Shown: positions 26,453 through 36,367, counted from the stretch's first letter. The stretch: DNA of 64,000 nucleotides from Paracoccus maritimus (GCF_025195095.1 NZ_JANAVZ010000001.1:434001-498000); one strand, 5' to 3'. Translations and numbers: made by a program. Notes: generated from the letters alone by a model not told the origin.

Positions 26453-28189
26453 TCAGGCCGGGGCGGCATCGTCCAGCCGCAGGCGCAGCCTTTCGCGCCC
26501 GCCCCAGGTGGACAGCTCCAGCTTTCCGGCCAGATGAAAGCGCCGCCCCTTGGCACCGATCAGCCCGGGGCCAAGCGGGCCGTTCATCGCCCCCCATGCC
26601 ACCGCCTCGACCGGCGGGCTGCCCGGACTGCGGAAGTTCAGGCGCAGATGGCTGTCGCCCATCGTCGAGGCGCTGTCGATCAGCTGATCGGCGAAGGCAA
26701 AGCGCGGGGCGGGGGCCGCCTGACCGAACGGACCCGCATCTTCCAGCCGGCGGAACATCTGCGGTGTCGCGCCCGCGCCTTCCAGAAGCCCCGAGATGCG
26801 AAGATCACGGGTGCCGCTGCGATTGGAAAGATCACGGGCCAGCAATTCGGCCAGCCGTGCCATCGCCGGTTCGATCCTCGCCTCCTCGACGGTCAGCCCG
26901 GCCGCCATCTCGTGTCCGCCGCCCTTCAGCAGCATGCCTTCCTGCGCCAGCCGCTGGATCGCACGGCCCAGATCAACGCCGGACACGGACCGGGCCGATC
27001 CCTTGCCGATCCCGCCCGCGACACCGATCACCACCGAAGGCAGGTCGGTCGCCTCTTTCACCCGTGCCGCGACGATGCCGACAACACCGGGATGCCAGCC
27101 CGCCCCGGCGGCCCATGACAGGGCTGTGTCGCCGCGCGCCTCGACCTGCGCCAGCGCCTCTTGCCGCACGGCAGCCTCGATCGCGCGGCGGTCGCGGTTC
27201 AGATCGTCCAGCTCGGCCGCCAGCCGGGTGGCTGCGGTGGCGTCATGACACGACAGGCACAGCGCGCCCAGATCGGCGCGCCCGACCCGGCCCCCCGCGT
27301 TGATGCGCGGACCCAGAAGAAAGCCCAGGTGAAAGGCGTTCGGGGGACCGTCCAGACGGGCGACATCCGACAATGCCACCAGGCCCGGCCGCTGGCGGCG
27401 CGCCATGACCGAAAGGCCGGAACGGACAAAGGCCCGGTTCACCCCGACCAGCGGCGCGACATCCGCCACCGTCGCCAGCGCAACCAGATCCAGCATCGCC
27501 ATAAGGTCGGGTTCGGGCCGGCCAATCTTGCGCAGAACCCGTCCGGCCTGCACCAGCGTCAGGAACACGACGCCGGCGGCACAAAGATGCCCCAGCGAGC
27601 CATCTTCATCGGCGCGGTTGGGATTGACCACGGCCAGCGCGGGCGGCAGCGTTTCGCCGCCCAGATGGTGATCCAGTACGATCACGTCGGCGTCCCCGGC
27701 AGCGGCCAGCGCATCGTGACTAAGCGTGCCGCAGTCGACACAGACGATCAGATCATGCGTCTTGGCCAGCGTCGATATCGCCGGCGCGTTGGGCCCATAA
27801 CCTTCGTCGATGCGATCGGGAACATACAGCGTCGCGTCGCGCCCCTGGACACGAAGCCAGTCCAGTAGCAGCGCGGCCGAACTGCCGCCGTCAACGTCAT
27901 AATCCGCAAAGATCGCAATTTTCTCGCCTGAAACCGCCGCCTCGACGATGCGCTCGGCCGCAGCGCCCATGTCTCGCAGGCTTAGGGGATCAGGCAGCAG
28001 ATCGCGCAGCTTCGGCGTCAGGTATCCTTCGGCGGCTTCGGCCTCGACGCCGCGTTCGGCCAGAACCCGCGCCACCGCCAGGGGCAGGGACGCCTTCTGT
28101 GCCAGCCCTTCGGCCCGCCGTTCCAGATCGGCCTCCGGGCCGATCCAGCGTCGCCCGCTCAGCGACTGCTCGATTCCCAGAAACGCCAC
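26453..28189 (-). CDS. recJ: single-stranded-DNA-specific exonuclease RecJ
   Basis: A 578-residue DHH-family 5'-3' ssDNA exonuclease for recombination and repair. Motifs seen are IFADYDVDGGSSAA, CVDCGTL, VLDHHLGGE and the glycine-rich KGGGHEMAAGLT of the DHHA1 domain, followed by an OB-type C-terminus. The start is GTG at 28189 (MAFLGIEQS), after AGAGGAT; no in-frame ATG fits better. It lies downstream of glpX on the same strand, 61 bases away. Confidence 0.95.
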   Translation of the reverse strand: MAFLGIEQSLSGRRWIGPEADLERRAEGLAQKASLPLAVARVLAERGVEAEAAEGYLTPKLRDLLPDPLSLRDMGAAAERIVEAAVSGEKIAIFADYDVDGGSSAALLLDWLRVQGRDATLYVPDRIDEGYGPNAPAISTLAKTHDLIVCVDCGTLSHDALAAAGDADVIVLDHHLGGETLPPALAVVNPNRADEDGSLGHLCAAGVVFLTLVQAGRVLRKIGRPEPDLMAMLDLVALATVADVAPLVGVNRAFVRSGLSVMARRQRPGLVALSDVARLDGPPNAFHLGFLLGPRINAGGRVGRADLGALCLSCHDATAATRLAAELDDLNRDRRAIEAAVRQEALAQVEARGDTALSWAAGAGWHPGVVGIVAARVKEATDLPSVVIGVAGGIGKGSARSVSGVDLGRAIQRLAQEGMLLKGGGHEMAAGLTVEEARIEPAMARLAELLARDLSNRSGTRDLRISGLLEGAGATPQMFRRLEDAGPFGQAAPAPRFAFADQLIDSASTMGDSHLRLNFRSPGSPPVEAVAWGAMNGPLGPGLIGAKGRRFHLAGKLELSTWGGRERLRLRLDDAAPA

Positions 28190-28250
28190 GCCATCCTCTT
28201 TCTCAAAAACACCCTGCCGCCATCCCTGCAGGGGAGGGGGCCGCGCCCCC

Positions 28251-29216
28251 TTACCTGATGGGGTTGCGATAGATCATTCGACGCACCGATCCGGTCTTAG
28301 ACCGCATCAGGATGGTTTCGGTCTGCAGATAGCCCGGTTCGCGCTTGACGCCCGCCACGATGGACCCGTTGGTCACCCCGGTGGCCGCGAAGATGACATC
28401 CGCCGTCACCAGATCGTCGCGGGCGTAGATCCGGTCAAGATCGGTGATGCCGGCCTTCTTGGCGCGGCCCTTTTCATCCTCGTTGCGGAACAGCAGCCGG
28501 CCCCACATCTGGCCGCCCATGCATTTCAGCGCGCTGGCCGCCAGCACACCCTCGGGTGCGCCGCCCGAGCCCATATACATGTCGATACCGGTCAGTTCGG
28601 CTTCGGCGGTGTGGATCACGCCCGCGACGTCGCCATCGGTGATCAGGCGGATCGCCGCGCCGGTTTCGCGTACCTCGGCGATCATGTCCTCGTGGCGCGG
28701 ACGCTCGAGAATGCAGACGGTGATGTCTCCGGCCTTGCAGCCGCGCGCCTTGGCCAGTGCCGTGACCCGTTCGGCGGGGCTCATGTCCAGGCTGATGATA
28801 TCCTTGGGATAGCCCGGTCCGATCGCCAGCTTGTCCATATAGACATCGGGCGCATGCAGCAGCGTGCCGCGCGGCGCCATGGCGATCACGGTCAGCGCGT
28901 TCGGCATGTCCTTGGCGGTCAGCGTGGTTCCTTCCAGCGGGTCCAGCGCGATATCGACCTCGGGGCCGTTTCCGTTGCCGACCTCTTCGCCGATATACAG
29001 CATCGGGGCTTCGTCACGCTCGCCCTCGCCGATCACCACCACGCCCTTGATGTCCAGCATGTTCAGCTGATCGCGCATGGCGTTCACAGCGGCCTGGTCG
29101 GCGGCCTTTTCATCGCCGCGCCCGATCAGCAGGGCCGAAGCATGTGCCGCCGCCTCGCTGACGCGCGCCAGCCCCAGAGACAGCATGCGATCATTGAAAT
29201 CCTTCGGCGCGGTCAT
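28251..29216 (-). CDS. glpX: class II fructose-1,6-bisphosphatase
   Basis: A 321-residue GlpX-type enzyme of gluconeogenesis. Metal and phosphate motifs are GEGERDEAPML and IALDPLEGTTLTA, with GSGGAPEGVLAA further on. ATG 29216 (MTAPKDFND) follows GAGGGAAAAGG and is preferred to an upstream in-frame start at 29237. A GGGGGC/GCCCCC hairpin follows the stop directly but has no T-run. Confidence 0.95.
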   Translation of the reverse strand: MTAPKDFNDRMLSLGLARVSEAAAHASALLIGRGDEKAADQAAVNAMRDQLNMLDIKGVVVIGEGERDEAPMLYIGEEVGNGNGPEVDIALDPLEGTTLTAKDMPNALTVIAMAPRGTLLHAPDVYMDKLAIGPGYPKDIISLDMSPAERVTALAKARGCKAGDITVCILERPRHEDMIAEVRETGAAIRLITDGDVAGVIHTAEAELTGIDMYMGSGGAPEGVLAASALKCMGGQMWGRLLFRNEDEKGRAKKAGITDLDRIYARDDLVTADVIFAATGVTNGSIVAGVKREPGYLQTETILMRSKTGSVRRMIYRNPIR

Positions 29217-29297
29217 GGCCTTTTCCCTCGTTACCACTGCGTTGACCGGCTTCTACGCGTGCCCCCCACGAGCGGCAAGCCTGACGGCGCTAACGGC

Positions 29298-29555
29298 TCA
29301 GCTTTCCGACAGCTCCAGCGCCAGCGCATGGATCCGCGGCACGATGTCGCCCAAAGCCGCATGAACCATTCTGTGTCGCTGAACGCGACCCGTGCCCGCG
29401 AAGTCCGGACTGGCCATGCGCACCCGGAAGTGACTTTGCCCGCCCTCGCGATAGCCGGCGTGACCGCGATGAGATTCGCTTTCGTCGATCACCTCAAGCC
29501 GGGTGGGGTGCAGTTCGGCCAGTCGTTGCCGCATCTCGTCCGCGATCATCCGCAT
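29298..29555 (-). CDS. BolA family protein
   Basis: 85 residues with the BolA core (LEVIDESESHRGHAG...SHFRVRMAS) and the C-terminal QRHRMVHAALGD helix. BolA proteins bind monothiol glutaredoxins through an Fe-S cluster and act in iron or envelope control. Of two start codons, ATG 29549 has better spacing to AAAGGA than ATG 29555. It is divergent from the J-domain gene, 75 bases away. Confidence 0.92.
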   Translation of the reverse strand: MRMIADEMRQRLAELHPTRLEVIDESESHRGHAGYREGGQSHFRVRMASPDFAGTGRVQRHRMVHAALGDIVPRIHALALELSES

Positions 29556-29630
29556 ATCCTTTCGTCAAGACCTTTCATGTCGCGTGAAATAGCCTAAACT
29601 GCCGCCTCCGAGTCGCAAAGGTGCCCCAGC

Positions 29631-30257
29631 ATGAGCAGTAACGACCCGTTCGGTTTCGACATTTCCGCCGCCAAGGACAAGAAGCGGCGCAACAAGGGCC
29701 GCCGAGGCATGTCCGGCGCGTTCGAGACATCGACGCGCATCTGTGACCGCGAGGGGTGTAATGAGCCTGGGCAATACCGTGCGCCCAAGAACCCGCGGCA
29801 TCTGGATGACTATTTCTGGTTCTGCAAGGAACATGTTCGCGAATACAACGCCAACTGGAACTATTTCCAGGGCCAGTCCGAAGAAGAGTTCCAGCAATTC
29901 CTGGACAACGCCACGGTGTGGGAACGGCCGGTCAAGCCGTTCAGCCGCGCGGCGCAGGAACAGGCCTGGGCACGGCACGGTGTGGCGGATCCCCACGAAA
30001 TTCTGGGGGCGAACGGCACTTCGCCCGAGGCCCGCGCCAAGGTTGCCCGGAAACTGCCGCCGACCGAGCGCAAGGCGCTGGAAATCCTCGAGGCCAAGGA
30101 CGGCTGGACCCGGACCGAGATCCGCAAGCAGTACAAGTCGCTGGTCAAGGACCTGCATCCCGACATGAATGGTGGCGACCGATCGGACGAGGATCGTCTG
30201 GCCGAGGTGGTCTGGGCCTGGGATCAGGTCAAGGACAGCCGCTATTTCCGCGACTGA
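29631..30257 (+). CDS. J-domain protein with C-terminal DnaJ domain
   Basis: 208 residues. The J domain is at the C-terminus (about 145-205) and holds the essential HPD in VKDLHPDMNGGD. The N-terminal region has a possible two-cysteine motif (CDREGC) and aromatic-rich segments but no G/F or DnaJ zinc region. It is a DnaK co-chaperone of a type widespread in Rhodobacteraceae; the client is unknown. BolA lies divergent upstream, a pairing I recall from related genomes. Confidence 0.9.
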   Translation: MSSNDPFGFDISAAKDKKRRNKGRRGMSGAFETSTRICDREGCNEPGQYRAPKNPRHLDDYFWFCKEHVREYNANWNYFQGQSEEEFQQFLDNATVWERPVKPFSRAAQEQAWARHGVADPHEILGANGTSPEARAKVARKLPPTERKALEILEAKDGWTRTEIRKQYKSLVKDLHPDMNGGDRSDEDRLAEVVWAWDQVKDSRYFRD

Positions 30258-30290
30258 CCAGCGGCTTCAGGCGCGGTAAAGGCCGTCGAT

Positions 30291-31838
30291 CTAGCGACCT
30301 TTCCTGGCCCTCTGGCCAAGCCGCGGCAGCAGGATCGATCCGAACAGGACCAGCAGGGAAAAAGCCACGACCGGCAGCGGTCCTGTCTGCTGCCAGAAGG
30401 TCGCGGTCAGCGCGCCGGGCAGCGACGCGTCGATCTTGCCGGAGGCGCCAAGCGGCAGGCTGTCGCGGATCGTGCCGCGTGCGTCGATGACCGCGCTGAC
30501 GCCAGTATTGGCGGCGCGGATCAGCGGCAGGCCGGTTTCGATCGCCCGCAGCCGCGCCTGCGCAAGATGCTGGTAGGGTCCGGAAAAGCGTCCGAACCAG
30601 CCGTCATTCGTGGCCTGCAGGATCCAGCCGGGTCGGTGGTCCAGTCCGCGCAGATGCTGCGGAAAGATTGCCTCGTAACAGATCAGCGGTTGAAAATCCG
30701 GCAGCCCGTCAACCGACATGATGGAAGGTCCTGTGCCGCGCGAATAGCCGTTGCCCTGCTGCGCGGCAAAGGCATTGATGCCGATCCGGGCCATCGCGTC
30801 GCCCCACGGGATATATTCGCCGAACGGCACAAGGTGGAACTTGTCATAGCTGGACAGCAGCGATCCATCGGGGGAGAGCAGCGCAAGGCTGTTGAAGAAA
30901 CGTCCCCGTTCCTGTCTCTGTATTCCCAGCACCAGAGGCGCGCCTGCTGCATTGGACATGATGGGAAGCAGCTCGTCCGCGTCGTTCAGCAGGAAATTCA
31001 CCGCCGTTTCGGGCCAGATCACCAGATCGCGCCGTCCCTGTTCAGCCGACAGGTCCAGAAGCCGGCGAAAGAAGACCGCCGACCATTCCGGGTCCCATTT
31101 CAGGCGCTGCTCGGCGTTGGGTTGGACGATTCGCAGCACGATGTCGCGGTCAGGCGGCAAGGGCTGCGCAAGGCGTGACAGACCTGCTGCCCAGATTGCG
31201 CCGGTCGCAAGAATGGCAAGCGCCGCACCGGGCAGAAAGCCGACCGCGCGCTGTCTGCCCGGCCGCCATGCCAGCGCGGGTAGCGACGCAAGGCCAAGCG
31301 TTATCAGGCTCAGCCCGACCGCGCCGATCCAGGCCGCGCCCTGCGCAACAGGGGTATCGACCCAGACATGTCCGATACGTGCCCACGGAAACCCCGTGAA
31401 GATCCAGCCGCGCAGCCAGTCCGACAGAACCAGCGCCGCCGGGATCGCCGCGGCGCGGGCGCGCCAGCCATGTGTCACGCGCGCCGCCAGCCAGATCGGC
31501 ACCGCCCAGAACAGCGCGCCGCCAAGCGCCATCAGGAACAACGCGAATGGCGCCATCCAGCCGTAAATCTCGGGCTCGACCAGAAACGGCTCGACGATCC
31601 ACGACAGGGAAAGGCCGAACCAACCAAGCCCCGCGGCAAGACCATGCCAGAGCAGCGCGTCAGGGCGCGCCCGCGCAAGGCGCCAGATTATCACGGCAAG
31701 GGCCGCCAGAGTCGCGCCCCACACGCCGAAGGGCTGCAGGCCCAAGGCGGCTGCAGCCCCAAGGGCAAGATCGGGTATCAGCCGTGTGATCCCCGGTCGG
31801 CGGTGGTGCAATCGTGGCGGAAGCGTGCGGTCAGGCAT
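30291..31838 (-). CDS. lnt: apolipoprotein N-acyltransferase
   Basis: A 515-residue inner-membrane enzyme that adds the third acyl chain to lipoproteins. Several N-terminal membrane helices precede a nitrilase-like domain, whose catalytic Glu, Lys and Cys are visible in VIWPETAVNF, YDKFHLVPFGEYIPWG and LICYEAIFP. A final helix anchors the C-terminus. It starts 8 bases after the helicase stop on the same strand, so it is probably co-transcribed. Confidence 0.95.
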   Translation of the reverse strand: MPDRTLPPRLHHRRPGITRLIPDLALGAAAALGLQPFGVWGATLAALAVIIWRLARARPDALLWHGLAAGLGWFGLSLSWIVEPFLVEPEIYGWMAPFALFLMALGGALFWAVPIWLAARVTHGWRARAAAIPAALVLSDWLRGWIFTGFPWARIGHVWVDTPVAQGAAWIGAVGLSLITLGLASLPALAWRPGRQRAVGFLPGAALAILATGAIWAAGLSRLAQPLPPDRDIVLRIVQPNAEQRLKWDPEWSAVFFRRLLDLSAEQGRRDLVIWPETAVNFLLNDADELLPIMSNAAGAPLVLGIQRQERGRFFNSLALLSPDGSLLSSYDKFHLVPFGEYIPWGDAMARIGINAFAAQQGNGYSRGTGPSIMSVDGLPDFQPLICYEAIFPQHLRGLDHRPGWILQATNDGWFGRFSGPYQHLAQARLRAIETGLPLIRAANTGVSAVIDARGTIRDSLPLGASGKIDASLPGALTATFWQQTGPLPVVAFSLLVLFGSILLPRLGQRARKGR

Positions 31839-31846
31839 CGCCCGGA

Positions 31847-33997
31847 TCAGATCTCGGCGTCGGCATTGTCCCGAGGCTGACCGGCCGGTTTCTGGTCTTC
31901 CGACGGCTCGGCAGTGTCGGCCTTCTTGCGCCGTGTTCGACGGGGCTTGGGTGCAGCTTTTTCGGTACTGGCCACATCAGGCGTCTCGGACGCGCTGACG
32001 GCATCAGCCGCTTCGGCGGGCGCAGCATCGGCCTTCTTTCGACGAGTCCGCTTGGGCTTTGGCGCATCCTCGGCTGCGGCGTCAGCCGGGCTGGTCTCCT
32101 CGGCCTTAGGCTTGCGGGCACGGCTTTTGCGCGGCTTCGGCGTTTCCTCGGTCGCGGGCTCGTTGATAGCCTCTGAGGTGGCGGCATCTGCCTCGGGCTC
32201 GGTCGATTTTTCGGCGGTCGCCTTGCGACGGCTGCGCCGGGGTTTCGGCGGTGCCTTTTCTTCGGGCTCTGCCTGCGGCGCCGGTTTCTCCTGCGCGTCG
32301 TCCTGAGCCGAGGTATCTGCGACTTGCGAATCCTGCTGGTCGTCGGCGGCCTTGTCCTGCGCGGACTTGCCCGATCTGCGACCCCGGCTGCGCTTTGGCT
32401 TGGCCGGTTTCTCGGACGCGGGCTTGCTGTCTTCCACAGACGCCGCCGCGGCATCTTCGATCGCGTCATTGTCGGTCGAGATCGCGCTGTCGACGGCCGG
32501 GCGCAGGTTCACCAGCATGAACTCGGGCACGTGATCGCCCATCCCCATCACGGCGGGACCGCGCGTGTCGTCACCTCGCCCGCGCCCGCCGCCACGGCGA
32601 CGGTCGTCGCGGCGATCATTTCCACGGCTCTCCTGACGTTCCTGACGCGGTGCCTCGGGCTCGGCGGGTTTGCTGGCGCGCGGGGCGTCGTTCCGCGAGG
32701 TCTGCGCGTCCTGTGCGTCCACCTTGCCGTCATCGTCACGCCGGTCACGACGGCGCTTGTCGCGTCCGCCCCGGCCACCACGATCCTCGCGTTCGCGGCG
32801 AGGCGCCTGACCGGCGGCTTCGGAGGGCGCAAAACCTTCGGGCACCGTGCCGCGCGGCAGGGTCTGCTTGATCAGGTTCTCGATCCCGGACAGATATTTG
32901 TCGTCCGAGGGGGTCGCGATGCTGATCGCCGTGCCTTGGCGACCGGCCCGACCGGTGCGACCGATACGATGTACATAATCCTCGGCGTGGCTGGGCAGGT
33001 CGAAGTTGAACACATGGCTGACCGCCGGAATGTCCAGCCCGCGCGCCGCGACATCCGACGCGATCAGCAATTTCAGCGTGCCGTCGCGAAAGCTTTCCAA
33101 TGTGCGCGTGCGGTGGCTCTGATCCAGATCGCCATGGATCGGGGCGGCGTCGTATCCGTGCTTGGCTAGCGACTTGGCCACAATATCGACGTCGGTCTTG
33201 CGGTTGCAGAAGATGATCGCGTTCTTCAGGCCGCCCTTGTCGGTCTCGGGGCCTTCCGCGTCGATCAGTGCGCGCAGCAATTCGCGCTTCTGCTTGGCTG
33301 TCTGGTCCTTGCGCGTCGGGCTGATCTCGATCAGGCGCTGCGTGATCGTCTCGCTTGCGGTGGCCTGGCGGGCGACCTCGATCCGCTCGGGGGCGTGCAG
33401 GAAGGTGTTGGTGATACGCTCGATCTCGGGCGCCATGGTGGCGCTGAAGAACAGCGTCTGGCGGGTGAACGGGGTCAACTGGAAGATGCGTTCGATATCC
33501 GGGATGAAGCCCATGTCCAGCATCCGGTCGGCCTCGTCTACGACCATGATCTGAACGCCGGTCAGCAGCAGCTTGCCCCGTTCGAAATGGTCCAGAAGCC
33601 GGCCCGGCGTCGCGATCAGAACGTCCACGCCGCGGTCGATCAGCTTGTCCTGTTCGGCAAAGCTGACGCCGCCGATCAGCAGTGCCTTGGTCAGCTTGGT
33701 ATGGCTGGCATAGATGTCGAAATTCTCGGCGACCTGGGCTGCCAGTTCGCGGGTGGGACACAGCACAAGAGAACGCGGCATGCGCGCGCGCGCGCGCCCG
33801 CGTCCCAGAAGCGTGATCATGGGAAGGGTGAAGCTGGCCGTCTTGCCGGTGCCGGTCTGGGCGATCCCCAGAACGTCGCGCCCTTCCAGCGCCGGGGGAA
33901 TGGCGCCCGCCTGAATCGGTGTCGGGGTCTCGTATCCCGCCTCGACGATGGCCTTGAGAACCTTGGGATCAAGCTTGAGATCGGAAAATTTGGTCAT
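31847..33997 (-). CDS. DEAD-box RNA helicase (RhlE-like) with repetitive basic C-terminal tail
   Basis: 716 residues. The helicase core covers about 1-390, with AQTGTGKT (motif I), VDEADRMLD (DEAD), SAT and HRIGRTGRAGR (motif VI). The remaining 330 residues are low-complexity: an RG-rich segment (REDRGGRGGRDKRRR), then five copies of a KPxRxR motif spaced by acidic Ala/Glu stretches. Such tails bind RNA. ATG 33997 (MTKFSDLKL) is the family start. A candidate promoter (TTGACG, 17 bases, TAGGCG) lies at 34132-34160 on the minus strand, giving a leader of about 130 bases. Confidence 0.93.
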   Translation of the reverse strand: MTKFSDLKLDPKVLKAIVEAGYETPTPIQAGAIPPALEGRDVLGIAQTGTGKTASFTLPMITLLGRGRARARMPRSLVLCPTRELAAQVAENFDIYASHTKLTKALLIGGVSFAEQDKLIDRGVDVLIATPGRLLDHFERGKLLLTGVQIMVVDEADRMLDMGFIPDIERIFQLTPFTRQTLFFSATMAPEIERITNTFLHAPERIEVARQATASETITQRLIEISPTRKDQTAKQKRELLRALIDAEGPETDKGGLKNAIIFCNRKTDVDIVAKSLAKHGYDAAPIHGDLDQSHRTRTLESFRDGTLKLLIASDVAARGLDIPAVSHVFNFDLPSHAEDYVHRIGRTGRAGRQGTAISIATPSDDKYLSGIENLIKQTLPRGTVPEGFAPSEAAGQAPRREREDRGGRGGRDKRRRDRRDDDGKVDAQDAQTSRNDAPRASKPAEPEAPRQERQESRGNDRRDDRRRGGGRGRGDDTRGPAVMGMGDHVPEFMLVNLRPAVDSAISTDNDAIEDAAAASVEDSKPASEKPAKPKRSRGRRSGKSAQDKAADDQQDSQVADTSAQDDAQEKPAPQAEPEEKAPPKPRRSRRKATAEKSTEPEADAATSEAINEPATEETPKPRKSRARKPKAEETSPADAAAEDAPKPKRTRRKKADAAPAEAADAVSASETPDVASTEKAAPKPRRTRRKKADTAEPSEDQKPAGQPRDNADAEI

Positions 33998-34255
33998 TCG
34001 GGGGCTTTCCAGATTGCCGCGCAATCGCGCGTTGCGTGCCATGCCGCGGGCCCGTATGGCGCTTATGCGGCTGTCATGGGACGCAATTCCGCACGCCCCT
34101 TCGGTCGGCCTGCCGGATGCAGGCCACGCACCGCCTAGACCAAACCCGCCGACACGTCAATCTTTCAGGACAAAACCTCAACAAAATGACATGTTTCAGG
34201 GAACCGGTCAGGCGATGGCCGGTTCCGACATCACAGGATCGAGTCAGGGACAGAG

Positions 34256-36367
34256 ATGGCGACAGAATTGACCGGCGGGCTTAGCCCGATGCAGGCCTTT
34301 GCGGTGGTCGGTGCCGCGGGCGTTGGCGCGCAGTGGCTGGCGTGGCGTTTCAGGCTGCCGGCGATCGTGCTGATGCTGGCCGCCGGGCTTTTCCTGGGGC
34401 CGGTGACGGGCATCTTCGTCCCGGCGCGTGACATCGGCGACATCATCCCGCCGATGATCGCGCTGGCAGTCGCCGTGATCCTGTTCGAGGGGGGGCTGAC
34501 GCTCAGCTTCAAGAAACTGGCCGATGCCCGTCCCGCTGTCCGGCGTCTGGTCTATATCGGGGCGCCGCTTGGCTGGGTGCTGTCGTCGCTGACGCTGGTA
34601 TTCGTCGCCGGTCTTGGCTGGGAATCGGCCATCGTCTTCGGCGGGATCATGATCGTGACCGGCCCGACGGTGATCGCGCCACTGCTGCGACAGGCCAAGC
34701 TGACATCGCGCCCAGCCCAGACATTGCAATGGGAGGGTATCGTCAACGACCCGATCGGCGCGCTGGTTGCTGTTGTCGCGCTGGAGATCGTGCTGGTGCG
34801 CAACACCGGCGTCACCTGGGGCGAGGCGCTGGCGCAACTGATGCTTGGCATCGGCTTCGCCGTCGTGATCGGCGTTGTCGCAGGCTATCTTCTGGTGCAG
34901 GCATTCCGGCGCGGCTGGGTGCCTGAATACATGAAGGTGCCGCTTCTGTTCGTCGCGGTGCTGGGCGTGTTTGCGGGGTCGGACAGCCTGCTGCACGAAA
35001 GCGGACTGCTGGCCGTGACTGTGATGGGGCTGGTGATCGCGAACGCCGATCTGCCCAGCTATCACGAACTGCACCGGTTCAAGGAACATGCCACCATCCT
35101 GCTGGTGTCGGGCGTCTTCATCCTGCTGGCTGCAGGGATCGAATTCGACACGCTGGCGCAACTGGACTGGCTGCGTGCGGGACTGTTCGTCGCGGCGGTT
35201 GTCTTGGTCGCCCGGCCGCTGACGATCATGACATCGCTGATCGGGTCAAACCTGCCCATGAAGGAACGCTGGCTGATCGCGCTGACCGGCCCGCGCGGGG
35301 TGGTCCTGGTGGCCGTGTCAGGGATCTTTGCCGAACGGCTGGTGGCCGAGGGGATCGACGACGGGGCGTTGATCGCACCGTTGGCCTTCGTGCTGGTGCT
35401 GGTCACGGTCGTGCTGCACGGCTTCACGCTGGCGCCTATCGCGCGGCGGCTGGGGCTGACATCGGGCGAAAAGCCGGGCCTGCTGGTCGTGGGCGGATCG
35501 GTTTTTGCCACAAGCCTTGCGAAGGCGCTTGAGAAAGCCGACGTGAACGTGCTGATCACCGACACCAACCGGGACCATCTGCGCACCGCGCGCGCCGCCG
35601 GCATCCAGACTTTCTATGGCGACATCCTTGGCGAGGCGGCCGAACACAATGTGGAATTCATCGCCTATGGTGCGATCCTTGCCGCATCCGACAACGATGC
35701 CTATAACACGCTGGTCGCCACCGATCTTGCGCCTGAATTCGGGCGCGAAAATATCTGGCAGCTTGCCCGACACAAAGAGGATCGCGCCCGCCACGCCTTG
35801 CCGACGCAGCTTGGCGGACAGACCATCGACGGAAACCGGACGCTGGCGCAGTATCTGGATCTTCTGGCCGAGGGCTGGATCTTCCGCACCACGCGGCTGA
35901 CCGAGGAATACCGGCTGGACGACTGGCGCGAAGCACGGGAAGGGGCGATTCCGTTGGCCGTCGTCCAAGGCGGCCAGATGTGGTTCGTCGGCAGCGACGA
36001 GGATCTGGTCGACAAGCCCGATATTCGCATCGTCTCGATGCTGCCGCCCGAGATCGCGGAAAGGATCGAACGCGAGAACGAGGCGCAGGCAAAGCCACAG
36101 CAGAAGGCGAAACAAGTGGCTCGCGCCGAGGCCGAGGCCGTCAAGCGCGGCAAGGGCAATGGCAGCGTCGAGGGCGGCGCCGCCACGGAACAGGCCGAGG
36201 AACTGCAAGAGGAACTGAAGGACGACCCCGAACTGATCGAGACCGAGGGCGACGCAAGCGACGGCAAGACGCCACGCGAAGATGCGCCACAGCGCGATCC
36301 CGACGCAGGCTTGACCGACGAGGAAGCCGAGGCGCCGTCAGACGAGAAGAAGAACCAGAAGCCCTGA
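34256..36367 (+). CDS. CPA1-type cation:proton antiporter with TrkA-N-like domain
   Basis: 703 residues. About twelve membrane helices (residues 10-400) include the ion-binding GLTLSFKKL and VNDPIGALVA segments typical of NhaP-type antiporters. A cytoplasmic Rossmann-like TrkA-N/RCK domain follows (LLVVGGSVFATSLAKALEKA), then a highly charged Glu/Lys/Asp tail of about 90 residues. It exchanges Na+ or K+ for H+; which ion is unknown. The 5' leader holds an 8-bp hairpin (GGAACCGG/CCGGTTCC, 34200-34226) 30 bases before the ATG. Confidence 0.92.
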   Translation: MATELTGGLSPMQAFAVVGAAGVGAQWLAWRFRLPAIVLMLAAGLFLGPVTGIFVPARDIGDIIPPMIALAVAVILFEGGLTLSFKKLADARPAVRRLVYIGAPLGWVLSSLTLVFVAGLGWESAIVFGGIMIVTGPTVIAPLLRQAKLTSRPAQTLQWEGIVNDPIGALVAVVALEIVLVRNTGVTWGEALAQLMLGIGFAVVIGVVAGYLLVQAFRRGWVPEYMKVPLLFVAVLGVFAGSDSLLHESGLLAVTVMGLVIANADLPSYHELHRFKEHATILLVSGVFILLAAGIEFDTLAQLDWLRAGLFVAAVVLVARPLTIMTSLIGSNLPMKERWLIALTGPRGVVLVAVSGIFAERLVAEGIDDGALIAPLAFVLVLVTVVLHGFTLAPIARRLGLTSGEKPGLLVVGGSVFATSLAKALEKADVNVLITDTNRDHLRTARAAGIQTFYGDILGEAAEHNVEFIAYGAILAASDNDAYNTLVATDLAPEFGRENIWQLARHKEDRARHALPTQLGGQTIDGNRTLAQYLDLLAEGWIFRTTRLTEEYRLDDWREAREGAIPLAVVQGGQMWFVGSDEDLVDKPDIRIVSMLPPEIAERIERENEAQAKPQQKAKQVARAEAEAVKRGKGNGSVEGGAATEQAEELQEELKDDPELIETEGDASDGKTPREDAPQRDPDAGLTDEEAEAPSDEKKNQKP

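Noticed and set aside
28236..28250. GGGGGC/GCCCCC hairpin after glpX as a terminator
   Set aside because: Short, GC-only and without T-run; may be chance.
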